Assembly: GCA_037951105.1 (NCBI GenBank) | Contig: JBAMJV010010104.1 | Location: 1 to 64,000, forward strand | Source: Echinarachnius parma | Lineage: Eukaryota > Echinodermata > Echinoidea > Clypeasteroida > Echinarachniidae | Direction: 5' to 3' | DNA length: 64,000 bases | Shown here: piece by piece, positions 21,707 to 31,483 of the stretch | Layout of the letters: the number at the start of each line of letters is the position of its first letter | How positions within the stretch are numbered: position 1 is the first letter of the stretch | Translations under genes and position numbers: made by a program | Notes under the pieces: generated by a model | Seen by the model: only the letters and a program-made list of their open reading frames with translations | Database searches by the model: none | What the model was told of the DNA's origin: nothing

Positions 21707-22889
21707 CAAAGGTGTTTCAGGTTGTTTCCCCAGCCGGATCAGCAAGGAAGTTGTTCACAATCGAACTGTAAATGTGAACAGAGGGGCAGGAAAGAATGTT
21801 GCTATGGATTTTGCCATGAAGCAACTCAACCATGACTTCAGAGGTGTTTCAGGTTGTTTCCCCAGCAGAATCAGACAGGAAGTTGTTCACATTCGAACTG
21901 TAAATGTGAACAGAGGGGCAGGAAAGAATGTTGCTATGGATTTTGCCATGAAGCAACTCAACCATGACCTCAGAGGTGTATCAGGTTGTTTCCCCAGCAG
22001 AATCAGAGAGGAAGTTGTTCACAATCGAACTGTAAATGTGAACGGAGGGGCAGGTAAGAATGTTGCTATGGATTTTGCCATGGAGCAACTCAACCATGAC
22101 TTCAGAGGTGTTTCAGGTTGTTTCCCCAGCCAGATCAGAGAGGAAGTTGTCCACAACCGGACGCGAAATGAGAACGGAGGGGCAGGTAAGAATGATGCTA
22201 TGGATTTTGCCATGAAGCACCATGACTTCAAAGGTGTTTCAGGTTGTTTCCCCAGCCGGATCAGAGAGGAAGTTGTCCACAACCGAACTGTAAATGTGAA
22301 CAGAGGGGCAGGAAAGAATGTTGCTATGGATTTTGCCATGGAGCAATTCAACCATGACTTCAAAGGTGTTTCAGGTTGTTTCCCCAGCAGAATCAGACAG
22401 GAAGTTGTCCACAACCAAACTGTAAATGTGAACAGAGGGGCAGGAAAGAATGTTGCTATGGATTTTGCCATGGAGCAACTCAACCATGACTTCAAAGGTG
22501 TTTCAGGTTGTTTTCCCAGCAGAATCAGACAGGAAGTTGTTCACAATCGAACTGTAAATGTGAACTGAGGGGCAGGAAAGAATGTTGCTATGGATTTTGC
22601 CATGGAGCAACTCAACCATGACTTCAAAGGTGTTTCAGGTTGTTTCCCCAGCAGAATCAGACAGGAAGTAGTTCACAATTGAACTGTAAATGTTAACAGA
22701 GGGGCAGGAAAGAATGTTGCTATGGATTTTGCCATGGAGCAACTCAACCATGACTTCAGAGGTGTTTCAGGTTGTTTCCCCAGCCGGATCAGACAGGAAG
22801 TTGTTCACAATCGAACTGTAAATGTGAACAGAGGGGCAGGAAAGAATGTTGCTATGGATTATGCCATGGAGCACCATGACTTCAAAGGT
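21707..22889 (+). repeat. 132-bp coding tandem array, 9 units (array B)
   Basis: Same nine units as array A in the same order with the same variants, including the short unit 4 and the TGA in unit 7. The array therefore existed before the 2.25-kb duplication. Confidence 0.85.
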
Positions 22890-23057
22890 AAGGATTAGAC
22901 CTATGAGTCGAATGATTCATGCAGAGTTTGCAACCAATATTTGCGGCCGGGAAACAAGAACTAAAGTCACAAAATGTCATAGGTGTCCACCGCCTAAAAA
23001 AAAGTCAATAAACAAGATCGTGTTGAGACACCAACCCAAGTGGTACTTACCTTTAAT

Positions 23058-23500
23058 CTAGACACCCTACCAGAAAGAGTAAGCTTTTGCTTTTTGTTGT
23101 TCAAAGTAAGGCCTTTTGTAAGGATTAGACCTATTATATTGGTATACTCCCAAATCGATAGCAAGAGCGTTTGCGACCGATATATGCGGCCTTAATGAAA
23201 AGAGCAACAGAGGACCAAGGGAGAAGCAATTCATTCGGTATCAGCGGTACAGATTGGATGTAGCTGTATTCGTAGAGGATTCCAACCATCTCAAGGTCGA
23301 GAAATCCTCTCCATCCCGAAGTATCATGTGAAATCTTTCCTCACAATTGAAGAAGCCACAAAGAAAATATGCTTGATGTGTGTGGTAAAAGATTTTAACA
23401 AGGATTTGAAATCCACCAATGCCCTTCCTTGAGCAGTTCACCTTCGTGGCAGTAGCAATTGCAATTGTTCGGAAGCATTCTATAGTAAGTAGTGTTGAGA
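23058..23500 (+). other. unrecognised sequence after the duplication
   Basis: A short potential coding block (YHVKSFLTIEEATKKICLMC) lies at about 23320-23395. No family is recognised. Reverse-strand frames of similar length also exist, so coding status is uncertain. Confidence 0.3.
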
Positions 23501-23504
23501 CCTT

Positions 23505-23690
23505 GTGATCTACCTGTGTGTCACAAACACACTTGGACTACAATTTATTTTCTTCTCTTTGTATTATTATTATTACTATTACTTAGACATGGAAAAATAT
23601 CTACCTGTGTGTCACAAAAACATTTGGACCACAAATTATTTTCTTGTATTTGTATCATCATTATTATTAGACATGGAAGAATGTAAACAG
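23505..23690 (+). repeat. two-unit tandem repeat of about 92 bp
   Basis: ctacctgtgtgtcacaaa at 23512 and 23600 each head a block of similar sequence ending in an ATT microsatellite and 'agacatgga(a)aa'. Another local duplication in the accessory block. Confidence 0.75.
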
Positions 23691-23714
23691 AAGAGTTACC
23701 GCAGTTAGGCGTAG

Positions 23715-25920
23715 GACGACATGCATACAGCATATAAGGCTGTAAAAGGGGGGCTCTCCATATCCGAAGCTGCGAGGAAATACTGAGTCCCTCGAAGAAC
23801 TATTGGGGACAGAGTAAACGGCACCGTCAAATTAACAGCAAAAATGGGAGCACCAACAATCCTCACACCACAAATAGAGACCGATCTCATCAAAGGGCAC
23901 GCCCCTTACAATTATAAATATATTAAAATAATCACTTTTGTCAATATTGCAAAAAACGGTGTCAATTGCCCCCAAAATATTTGAAATCTTGATGTAAATA
24001 TTGTAATATATTACCAACAATGAAATCATATCATATTAGTGGGAAAGGAAACGGAAGGAGAAATGGTGTAGTGGGATTAGGCAATAAATATGCTAAATCA
24101 AAAAGTCCCTAATAATGATTTAGGAAAGTATTGAAAGTTTGAAACGGATCTAATAAAATATATTGATTACATGTCTGCAACGGGTACGCCCCTTACAATT
24201 ATTCAAGCATGCATAGGTACTTGACGGAAAATATGGTAATGCCAGGTTTGGTGCAAAAGGCCCCAGCTACGAGTGGTGGGCAAGACTTGGGGACAGAGTG
24301 AACGGCAACGTTAAATTAACCTCAAAAATGGGAGCCCCGACGATTCTTTCACCACTAATCAAATCTGATCTAATCAAATACATCAACTACATGTCAGCAA
24401 AGGGTACGCCCTTAACTATCTCCTAAGTGCTTAAATGCATGCATGGGTACTTAACCAAAAGTATGGTAATGCCAGGTTTGGTGCAAAAGGCCCCAGCTAC
24501 GAGTGGTGGACAAGATTTCGGGATGCCCATCCAGAGGCAGAATTAAAGCTACAGAGACCGGAGAAGATCGGCAGGGCGAGGATTATTACAGCCACGGTCG
24601 ATAACATCCGCTGCTATTTCGCCCTGCTGGAAAAGTTGTTTTGTTGTTGTTGTTTAAATTTGAATTCAATTTGAATATTTTCGCCAATAACTAAATATTA
24701 TTTCATTCTTCCCATTAATTTTCTTTATTCTAATATTTTCATTATTATTATTATTATTATAAATTTTTTTTTTGGGGGGGTGCATAAACGGTCCTGCAGA
24801 CCAGTAGTCTCCAAGACAGACCCGACAGGATCTTTAATACAGACGAAACAATGATAGACTTGAACAAGTCGACACAGAAGGTCATCACAAATGGGAGCCC
24901 CGACGATTCTTTCACCACTAATCGATTCTGATCTAATCAAATACATCAACTACATGTCAGCAAAGGGTACGCCCTTAACTATCTCCCAGGTATTAATGCA
25001 TGCATGGGTATGGGACAGGAAGCATGGTAATGCCAGGTTTGGCGCAAAAGGCCCCAGCTACGAGTGGTGGACAAGATTTAGGGATGCACATCCAGAGGCG
25101 GAGCTCAAGTTACGGAGACCGGAGAAGATCGGCAGGGCGAGGATTATTACAGCCACGGTCGATAACATCCGCCGCTACTTCGCCCTGCTGGAAAAGTTGT
25201 TTTGTTGTTGTTGTTTAAATTTGAATTCAATTTGAATATTTTCGCCAATAACTAAATATTATTTCATTCTTCCCATTAATTTTCTTTATTCTAATATTTT
25301 CATTATTATTATTATTATTATTTTTTTTTTTGGGGGGGTGCATAAACGGTCCTGCAGACCAGTCCTGCAGACCAGTAGTCTCCAAGACAGACCCGACAGG
25401 ATCTTCAATATAGACGAAACAATGATAGACTTGAACAAGTCGACACAGAAGGTCATCACAATTGGGAGCCCGAACGATTCTTTCACCACTAATCGAATCT
25501 GATCTAATCAAATACATCAACTACATGTCAGCAAAGGGTACGCCCTTAACTATCTCCCAGGTATTAATGCATGCATGGGTATGGGACAGGAAGCATGGTA
25601 ATGCCAGGTTTGGCGCAAAAGGCCCCAGCTACGAGTGGTGGACAAGATTTAGGGATGCACATCCAGAGGCTGAGCTCAAGTTACGGAGACCAGAAAAGAT
25701 CAGCAGGGCGAGGATTATTACATCAACGGTGGATAACATCCGCCGCTACTTTGCTCTTCTTGATAGAGTGTTGCAGGCAAGGAATCTCAAAGAGAAGAAA
25801 AACAGAATATACAATATCGATGAAACCATGATTGACCTCAACAAGTCGACGCAGAAGATCATCTCTCCAAAAGATGTGGCCCTTTTGAGGCTTGCATTTG
25901 ATTTGATTTGATTTGATTGA
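23715..25920 (+). pseudogene. pogo/Tigger-type transposase, amplified fragments
   Basis: 23725-23890 encodes the N-terminal helix-turn-helix (psq type) with LSISEAARKY, VPRRTIGDRVNGTVKL and ILTPQIE. Downstream, INYMSAKGTPLTISQVLMHA, then SYEWWTRFRDAHPEAELKLR, match the CENP-B/pogo DNA-binding second helix-turn-helix. YNIDETMIDLNKSTQKIISP contains the first catalytic Asp of the DDE domain (…N.DET). The rest of the DDE core is missing. The central segment exists in four copies (about 24150-24290, 24330-24892, 24893-25464, 25465-25911); only the last is open through the DET motif (149 codons from 25462). Copies two and three carry an identical AT-rich insert between the FALLEKL and IFNxDET parts. 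Confidence 0.7.
24330..25464 (+). repeat. two 571-bp tandem units inside the pogo relic
   Basis: The head sequence cgacgattctttcaccacta recurs at about 24338 and 24901, with a third start at 25473 (aacgattctttcaccacta). Both full units contain the same T-rich/G-run insert (24765-24785 and 25320-25338). Very similar units imply recent amplification. Confidence 0.8.
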
Positions 25921-26326
25921 TCTTATTTGATAGATTTTCCATATTTTCAACAAATTATTATAAAGCATAAACAGTAAACAGATCATGAACATAGTTACTT
26001 ACATATGGGTAAAAGGAATATAGTTCATTGTAAGAGAGTGTAATAAATCTATTCATAAGAAAAACATTTGAAGGACATGCTAATGTGATATTTTATAATT
26101 TAGAGGATATATATGGAATACACTAAAAATGGAAGTGAAAAGTGAAAGTCGCCTAATCGCCAGGCATAAAAGGACCAAACCCAGTGAGCTCCAGACTAAA
26201 AAGGATGCATTACGGCAGAGAACAGGGAAGAAAATTCACAACATATTTATAGAGGAAGGTGAATGAGAGCACCATCAGGGCAATGAAGACGGCATATTTG
26301 AGGGAGTTGAAGTCAGGGGAAGCGCC
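25921..26326 (+). other. AT-rich spacer with short basic ORF
   Basis: After a TTTGA microsatellite, 26129-26265 can encode a 44-codon basic peptide (ESRLIARHKRTKPSELQTKK). It may be the degraded remainder of the pogo transposase C-terminus; this is not supported by any motif. Confidence 0.25.
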
Positions 26327-26329
26327 AAA

Positions 26330-26475
26330 GGGGCCAAGTACAAAGTATGTACGCAATTTTTGGTCCGAAATTGACCCCCCCCCCCCCTTGTACGCACTTT
26401 TTATACACGTTGTTCAATGGAGCGTACGCATCAGATTTAACCCCTCCCCCTTGTGCGTACATACTTTGTAGATGG
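26330..26475. mobile_element. 146-bp MITE with ggggcca ends
   Basis: Inverted ends ggggccaagtacaaagtatg and catactttgtagatggcccc bracket a poly-C stretch and acgcactttt/aatttttg motifs. It is non-coding and lies immediately outside the giant fold-back element. Confidence 0.65.
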
Positions 26476-27254
26476 CCCCAAACTCCCTACTAGACCGGGG
26501 GCCCAGAGCGTTTATCTAGTTGAAGAGAGACAAAAGGTTTGATGGTCTCATCATGTTAGTATGTGGCCAAGGGTCAATGAAATGAATTGCTGCCGGGTTA
26601 CATCCTGTACCCTAAGCCTAGGGGGCCCAAAAAGTGGGGTCAAAAAACACATTTATCTAGTTGAAGACCGACAAGGACAAAAGTTGGTGGATATCGTTCA
26701 TTAGGGGGTACCTATTATGAAAACAGCAATACCAGTAATTTTATCCTGTACGGGGCCCTAGACAGTAGCCCCAAAGTGCCCCACCCACGTGGTGTTATAT
26801 AGTTGAAAAGAGACATGGCTAATTTCTTTTACAATAGAAGTATTTCACAACAGAGATAACTAAAACACCAATGACAGCAGCTTTATCCTGTACGGGGGGC
26901 CAGACAGTAGCCCTGAAGGGTAAACGGAAAAGGACCGGCGGTCAGGTTAGTCCCAGAATGCAATTCAGTGCGGCGCGACCACCGCGGCGCACCAGTACAC
27001 AACTCTATGTTTTCGTATTGCTCGTTCGCGTACGCGGAGTAATGCGTGCGGGTTTCTTGCCAGCGTCGCCTGTTCGCTGTGTATTTCTCGCAGAATTTGG
27101 ATTGCGCTGTGTCGGGGTTATTTTTTTTCTCGAAATATGGGTATTTATTAATCGATTCATGTATTTTGAAGGTGGAAAACTGTCTACATTAAGACAAAGA
27201 ATTCAACATTAGGAAAGTAAAAAGCCATATATTTATAAACATATATATTGAGAT

Positions 27255-27318
27255 ATACCCAGCTAGCCACCTGAAGTCGGGCCGATGTCGGAAGTTGGTT
27301 GCCGGATGTCGGCATATT
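27255..27318 (+). mobile_element. half copy of the 328-bp palindrome in the left arm
   Basis: cccagctagccacctgaagt through ttgccggatgtcggcatat equals the outer part of one arm of 30691-31018. It then breaks into a second copy of the sequence cgaaatatgggtatttatta already seen at 27134. It marks a deletion/duplication event in the left arm. Confidence 0.7.
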
Positions 27319-27880
27319 TTTTTCGAAATATGGGTATTTATTAATCGATTCATGTATTTTGAAGGTGGAAAACTGTCTACTTTAAGTCAAAGAATGTGAA
27401 ATTAGGTAAGTAAAAACCCATATATGTGTATCAATTTGTTCATTACGGGGAGTTTGGTATCACACTAACAGTGAGAATCAAGGTTTTTGAATGCATGTAT
27501 GCCAGGCGCCGTGCGTAGGTGAGGGACACATTTCAGTTTTGTTTTAATTTCCCCTTCGTTCCTTTCGTTAATAACAGATATTTACGAATTGATATGTCAA
27601 ATTATCCACTGGATCGTCAGAACCTTGTGCAAAGTGAGTGCAATGAGTTTGTGAATACCACTTTGTATTTGTGCTCATTACTCGACCATATAACATGCAT
27701 TTTAACTTGAAATGGACGTATCGGATAACAACAATATCAACCAGTCATCACTTTTTTGCACATGTCAACCCTTGACATCTTGCAATGGAGTGGATGAGAT
27801 ATGACCCCCCCCCCCCCCCCCCCCCCAACGTTTGACTGCAAGTGTAAGTGTGTGTATTTATGAAAATCTCTGTTAGTATA

Positions 27881-28565
27881 TATGGTTTCCCGGTCAATTT
27901 CGTCTAATCCGCGCTTGGATCGACATATCGTAATTCAAATTCGTTTTTAGTCATTCATATTGAGTAACAGAGCAGCCAACTTCACATTTGCGCCATTATA
28001 TTGTAAGCGATGGGTGCTATTTTTCGTCAATAGTCATTCAAATTCATCACTTAACACTAAAATCGATTTTGGGATCGATTCAATATATGACAACTATCAT
28101 ATGAAATGTGTTTGTTAGTTTGTAGGTGTTTGTATGCGTTTATACGGTTGCATACTTAAATGTAGACCGGGGGCCCAGAGCGTTTATCTAGTTGAAGAGA
28201 GTCAAATTATTTGAGAGTCAAGTATTTGTGGATTGTGTTCGTGTAATTTAAATCAAATGTGCAATTCTGGAAATTGATCACCCATTATAAACGAAATTGA
28301 ATGCACAAACAAGCGACTGCGATCCAGCTTGCCGTATCAAATTGAATGCACATAATATGAAACTAGCACCCATTGGTGAAATTGAATGCCCATTTTCGAA
28401 TTCGAAGTCTGCGGTTTGACATTTGAGTACCCATAAACGAATATGCATGCTCGGAATATGAATTTGAATGACCAAAGTGACTCATCCGCGGCAATTGCAT
28501 GAATTTGAATGCGCATACACGAATTTGGCCGTGTAATGTATAGGAAATGAGACGGAAAACCTATA
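27881..28565. mobile_element. possible MITE with tatggtttcccggtcaattt end
   Basis: The left end tggtttcccggtcaatttcg matches the termini of 29202-30085; a weak inverted match (gacggaaaacctata) is at 28551-28565. A copy of the fold-back terminus lies inside at 28163. The body contains a spaced motif gaatttgaatg/aaattgaatgc repeated about seven times (28283-28525). Confidence 0.4.
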
Positions 28566-28959
28566 TAAAATTATAATTAATGTATTAATTTATGAACCAA
28601 ATTGGCAAACTTTGTCTAAAATAACTACTTCATAATGTGAACGCATAGGTGCATAATAATTATGCAAACAAGTATTGGCATATCAACATAGCTGCCAACA
28701 TTTGGAATTTTAAATTAGTAACATTTAAGCAAAACTGAATATCATGTGCGCGAAGCACACATCACGAGCGCGAAGTCCCTTTAGCCGGGGTCCAGGGCTC
28801 GCTTTAGGGCTCTGGAGCGTGAAGCGCGGAGTCCATTGCGGCCGGAGTCCATTGCGGCCAGCATCCATGGCCCTATGTTTCATCATTTTTGCACAATTAC
28901 TAGGTATGATTTGGTCAGATTTACGTTTAAACAGGGTTTAAACGTTGTCTCTATACGTT

Positions 28960-29050
28960 TAAAAACGTGAAAACGAAAAAAAAAAAAAAACAAAAAAAAA
29001 CAAAAAAAAAAAAAAATCGTTTTTTTTTTTTTTTTTTTTTTTTTCAAATT
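28960..29050. repeat. poly-A / poly-T inverted tract
   Basis: About 40 nt of A-rich sequence is followed by about 28 T, centred at 29019. It can form a hairpin and is prone to polymerase slippage and assembly error. Confidence 0.8.
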
Positions 29051-29201
29051 CGTAATTATAGAAGGAGTATTCGTAATTTCGTAAAGAGGGTGGGAAATTC
29101 GTAACAATTACGAATTTTTCGTAACAGTTGGCAGCTATGTATCAACCTGTAAGTCCAGATTATCCGGCGGATATTCCAATCAAAGCCTGTCGATTGTTGT
29201 A

Positions 29202-30085
29202 TAGGTTTTCCGGGCCAATTTCGTCAAAATAGCGAGCATTTCTGTAAACCTGCTGGTTTCAATGTTCAATTCTAAACTCCAGAACATTCATCTTCGTCAA
29301 ATTGCATTCAGTTTGCAACAACAACGTATTAAAATTGGTCAGAATGTCAAACAATTTGGCGATACATATCCGTCATTCAAATTCGTGCCAGTTTCCTTGA
29401 CCTTATAGATTTCGGACCGATTTGGGTTTTCTATTTCATTTTCAGACGTGCTTTTTAGCACATCTAGCATTCAAATAAGAAGAATCAGAACTGACGCATT
29501 ATGAGGGCAGGAAGGGGGGGGGGGGGGGCAGTTTACTTCCCTATTTTCCATTATTCCATCGCTCCCCAACCATCAGCCCCAACCAAGGCAAGTTTGTTTT
29601 TCTTCTTAATCTATGTTTTTCTTTAGTCTGTATTTCTGAGACTTATATTAATTTTTCTTTTCAGATAAACACTGTTAATTATTGTTCACACTATAACTCA
29701 CTGGTAACTGTAATGTAATGTTATTTCATACACTTGTTTCATGTTTTTATTTTATTTCCATTTTACACACATTGCTTATTTTCATCATATAGGCACTATT
29801 ATATACATGTACTATATTTTTTTTATCGAAATCGAATGTATAAACGCCTATATTTTACCTTTGTAGACGAAATCGTATGCTCTACATCCGTTTTTCTAAG
29901 TTAAGTGGTGTTAGTTCAATTCGATTTGATAAAAGTTGGCAATCGCACAGTCCAAAAATCAAATTGAAAGACATTATTTTGCTAATTGAAACACGATCCG
30001 GATCCTCATTAAATTTCCTTCTATATTGCGTGCTATTAATGACCATTTGAGAGCTGTTTTGACGAAATTGAACGGGAAACCCTAT
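29202..30085. mobile_element. 884-bp MITE inside the fold-back element
   Basis: Terminal inverted repeats taggttttccgggccaattt and the complement at 30055-30085 (gacgaaattgaacgggaaac). The inner 'cgtcaaaa' also pairs. It is non-coding and contains a poly-G run at 29514-29528. Confidence 0.65.
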
Positions 30086-30295
30086 ACTTTCATGTCTACG
30101 ATGTTCATATTAAGTTTTTGTTCTTTTTAGTGCATATAAGCAAACTTCATTTGCATATTTTGCTGTAAGTTTAGGTTATCGAGTTGATATTCAAAACAAC
30201 GTTAATCAGTTTTCTATCTTTCACTTCTACGGTGACCTTTTTGAAGCTGAAGTTTCTTCAGGTGCATACAAACGTTCGTTTGCATAATTATGGAC

Positions 30296-30591
30296 CTGTA
30301 AGTTCCTTACGAGGTAGTTATTTCAGACAAAGCTTGTAAATCTTTTTTAAAAATGTACCAGATAAGAAATTATTAAAAGAAGAGATTCCCATATCCGTCC
30401 ACTGGGATGTTGTGTAAACATTTAAAATTAAATGGATGTTATATGGTCCAGTAATGAGCAAAAATGCAAAGTGGTATTCACTAACTCATATGCACTCACT
30501 TTGTACACGGTTCTGACGATCCAATGGATAGTTTGACATCTGAATTCGTAAATATCTTTTAAACGAAAAAGAAATTTGAGTGAAACATGCC
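30296..30591 (+). mobile_element. decayed copy of the 55.9-kb MITE
   Basis: Blocks ggtccagtaatgagcaaaaa, tgcaaagtggtattcactaa and tgcactcactttgtacac match 55980-56110 in the same orientation. The termini are lost. Confidence 0.6.
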
Positions 30592-30690
30592 CCTACCTAC
30601 GCACGGCGCCTGGCATACTTGCATTCACAAACCTTGATTCTCATTGTTATGATGATACAAAACTCCCCATAATGAACACATTGATATGTA

Positions 30691-31018
30691 CCCAGCTAGC
30701 CACCTGACGTCGGGCCGATGTCGGAAGTTGGTTGCCGGATGTCGGCATATCGCCGTTGGCTCGAGGTTAAAATGTCCGCCAGCCCAACATCGTCACGACG
30801 TCATTTTTGTGATATATATAATTTCCGACAATGGCCCAACATCATCTCATGACATGATGTTGGGCCATTGTCGGAAATTGACGTTATGCCAATATATCAC
30901 AAAAATGACGTCGTGACGATGTTGGGCTGGCGGACATTTTAACCTCGAGCCAACGGCGATATGCCGACATCCGGCAACCAACTTCCGACATCGGCCCGAC
31001 TTCAGGTGGCTAGCTGGG
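30691..31018. mobile_element. 328-bp near-perfect palindromic MITE
   Basis: The two 164-bp arms (cccagctagccacctgacgt...) are almost exact reverse complements, centred at about 30854 (atcatctcatgacatgatgt). TA flanks both sides as a candidate target duplication. Sits in the right arm of the giant fold-back. Confidence 0.85.
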
Positions 31019-31483
31019 TATATCTCAATATATATGTATATAAATATATGGCTTTTTACTTGCCTAATGTTGAATTCTTTGTCTTAAAGTAGACAGTTTT
31101 CCACCTTCAAAATACATGAATCGATTAATAAATACCCATATTTCGAGAAAAAAAAAAAAACCCCGACAAAGCGCAATCCAAATTCTGCGAGAAATACACA
31201 GCGAACAGGCGACGCTGGCAAGAAACCCGCACGCATTACTCCGCGTACGCGAACGAGCGATACGAAAACATAGAGTTGTGTACTGGTGCGCCGCGGTGGT
31301 CGCGCCGCACTGAATTGCATTGTGGGACTATAACCTGACCGCCGGTCCATTTCCGTTCACCCTTCAGGGCTACTGTCTGGCCCCCCGTACAGTATAAAAC
31401 TGCTGTCATTGGTGTTTTGGTTATCTCTGTTGTGAAATACTTCTATTGTAAAAGAAAGTAGCCATGTCTCTTTTCAACTATAT

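Larger units (their letters stand above)
20803..23057 (+). repeat. 2.25-kb tandem duplication, unit 2
   Basis: Second unit of the recent duplication. It runs from caacgaaaggagaaagttcg to cttacctttaat, after which the sequence departs (ctagacaccctaccag). It includes exon copy 3 (20997-21163), YqaJ partial copy 3 (21225-21627) and array B (21707-22889). Confidence 0.9.

Noticed and set aside
19452-22889. CRISPR-like array
   Set aside because: The repeat is 132 bp, contiguous and coding without spacers; it is a tandem minisatellite in an animal genome.
26871-27212. 113-codon ORF in the fold-back left arm, mirrored at 31084-31350
   Set aside because: Low conservation between the two arms at codon level, Arg/Val-rich from CpG-rich DNA, no recognised motif; part of a non-coding element.
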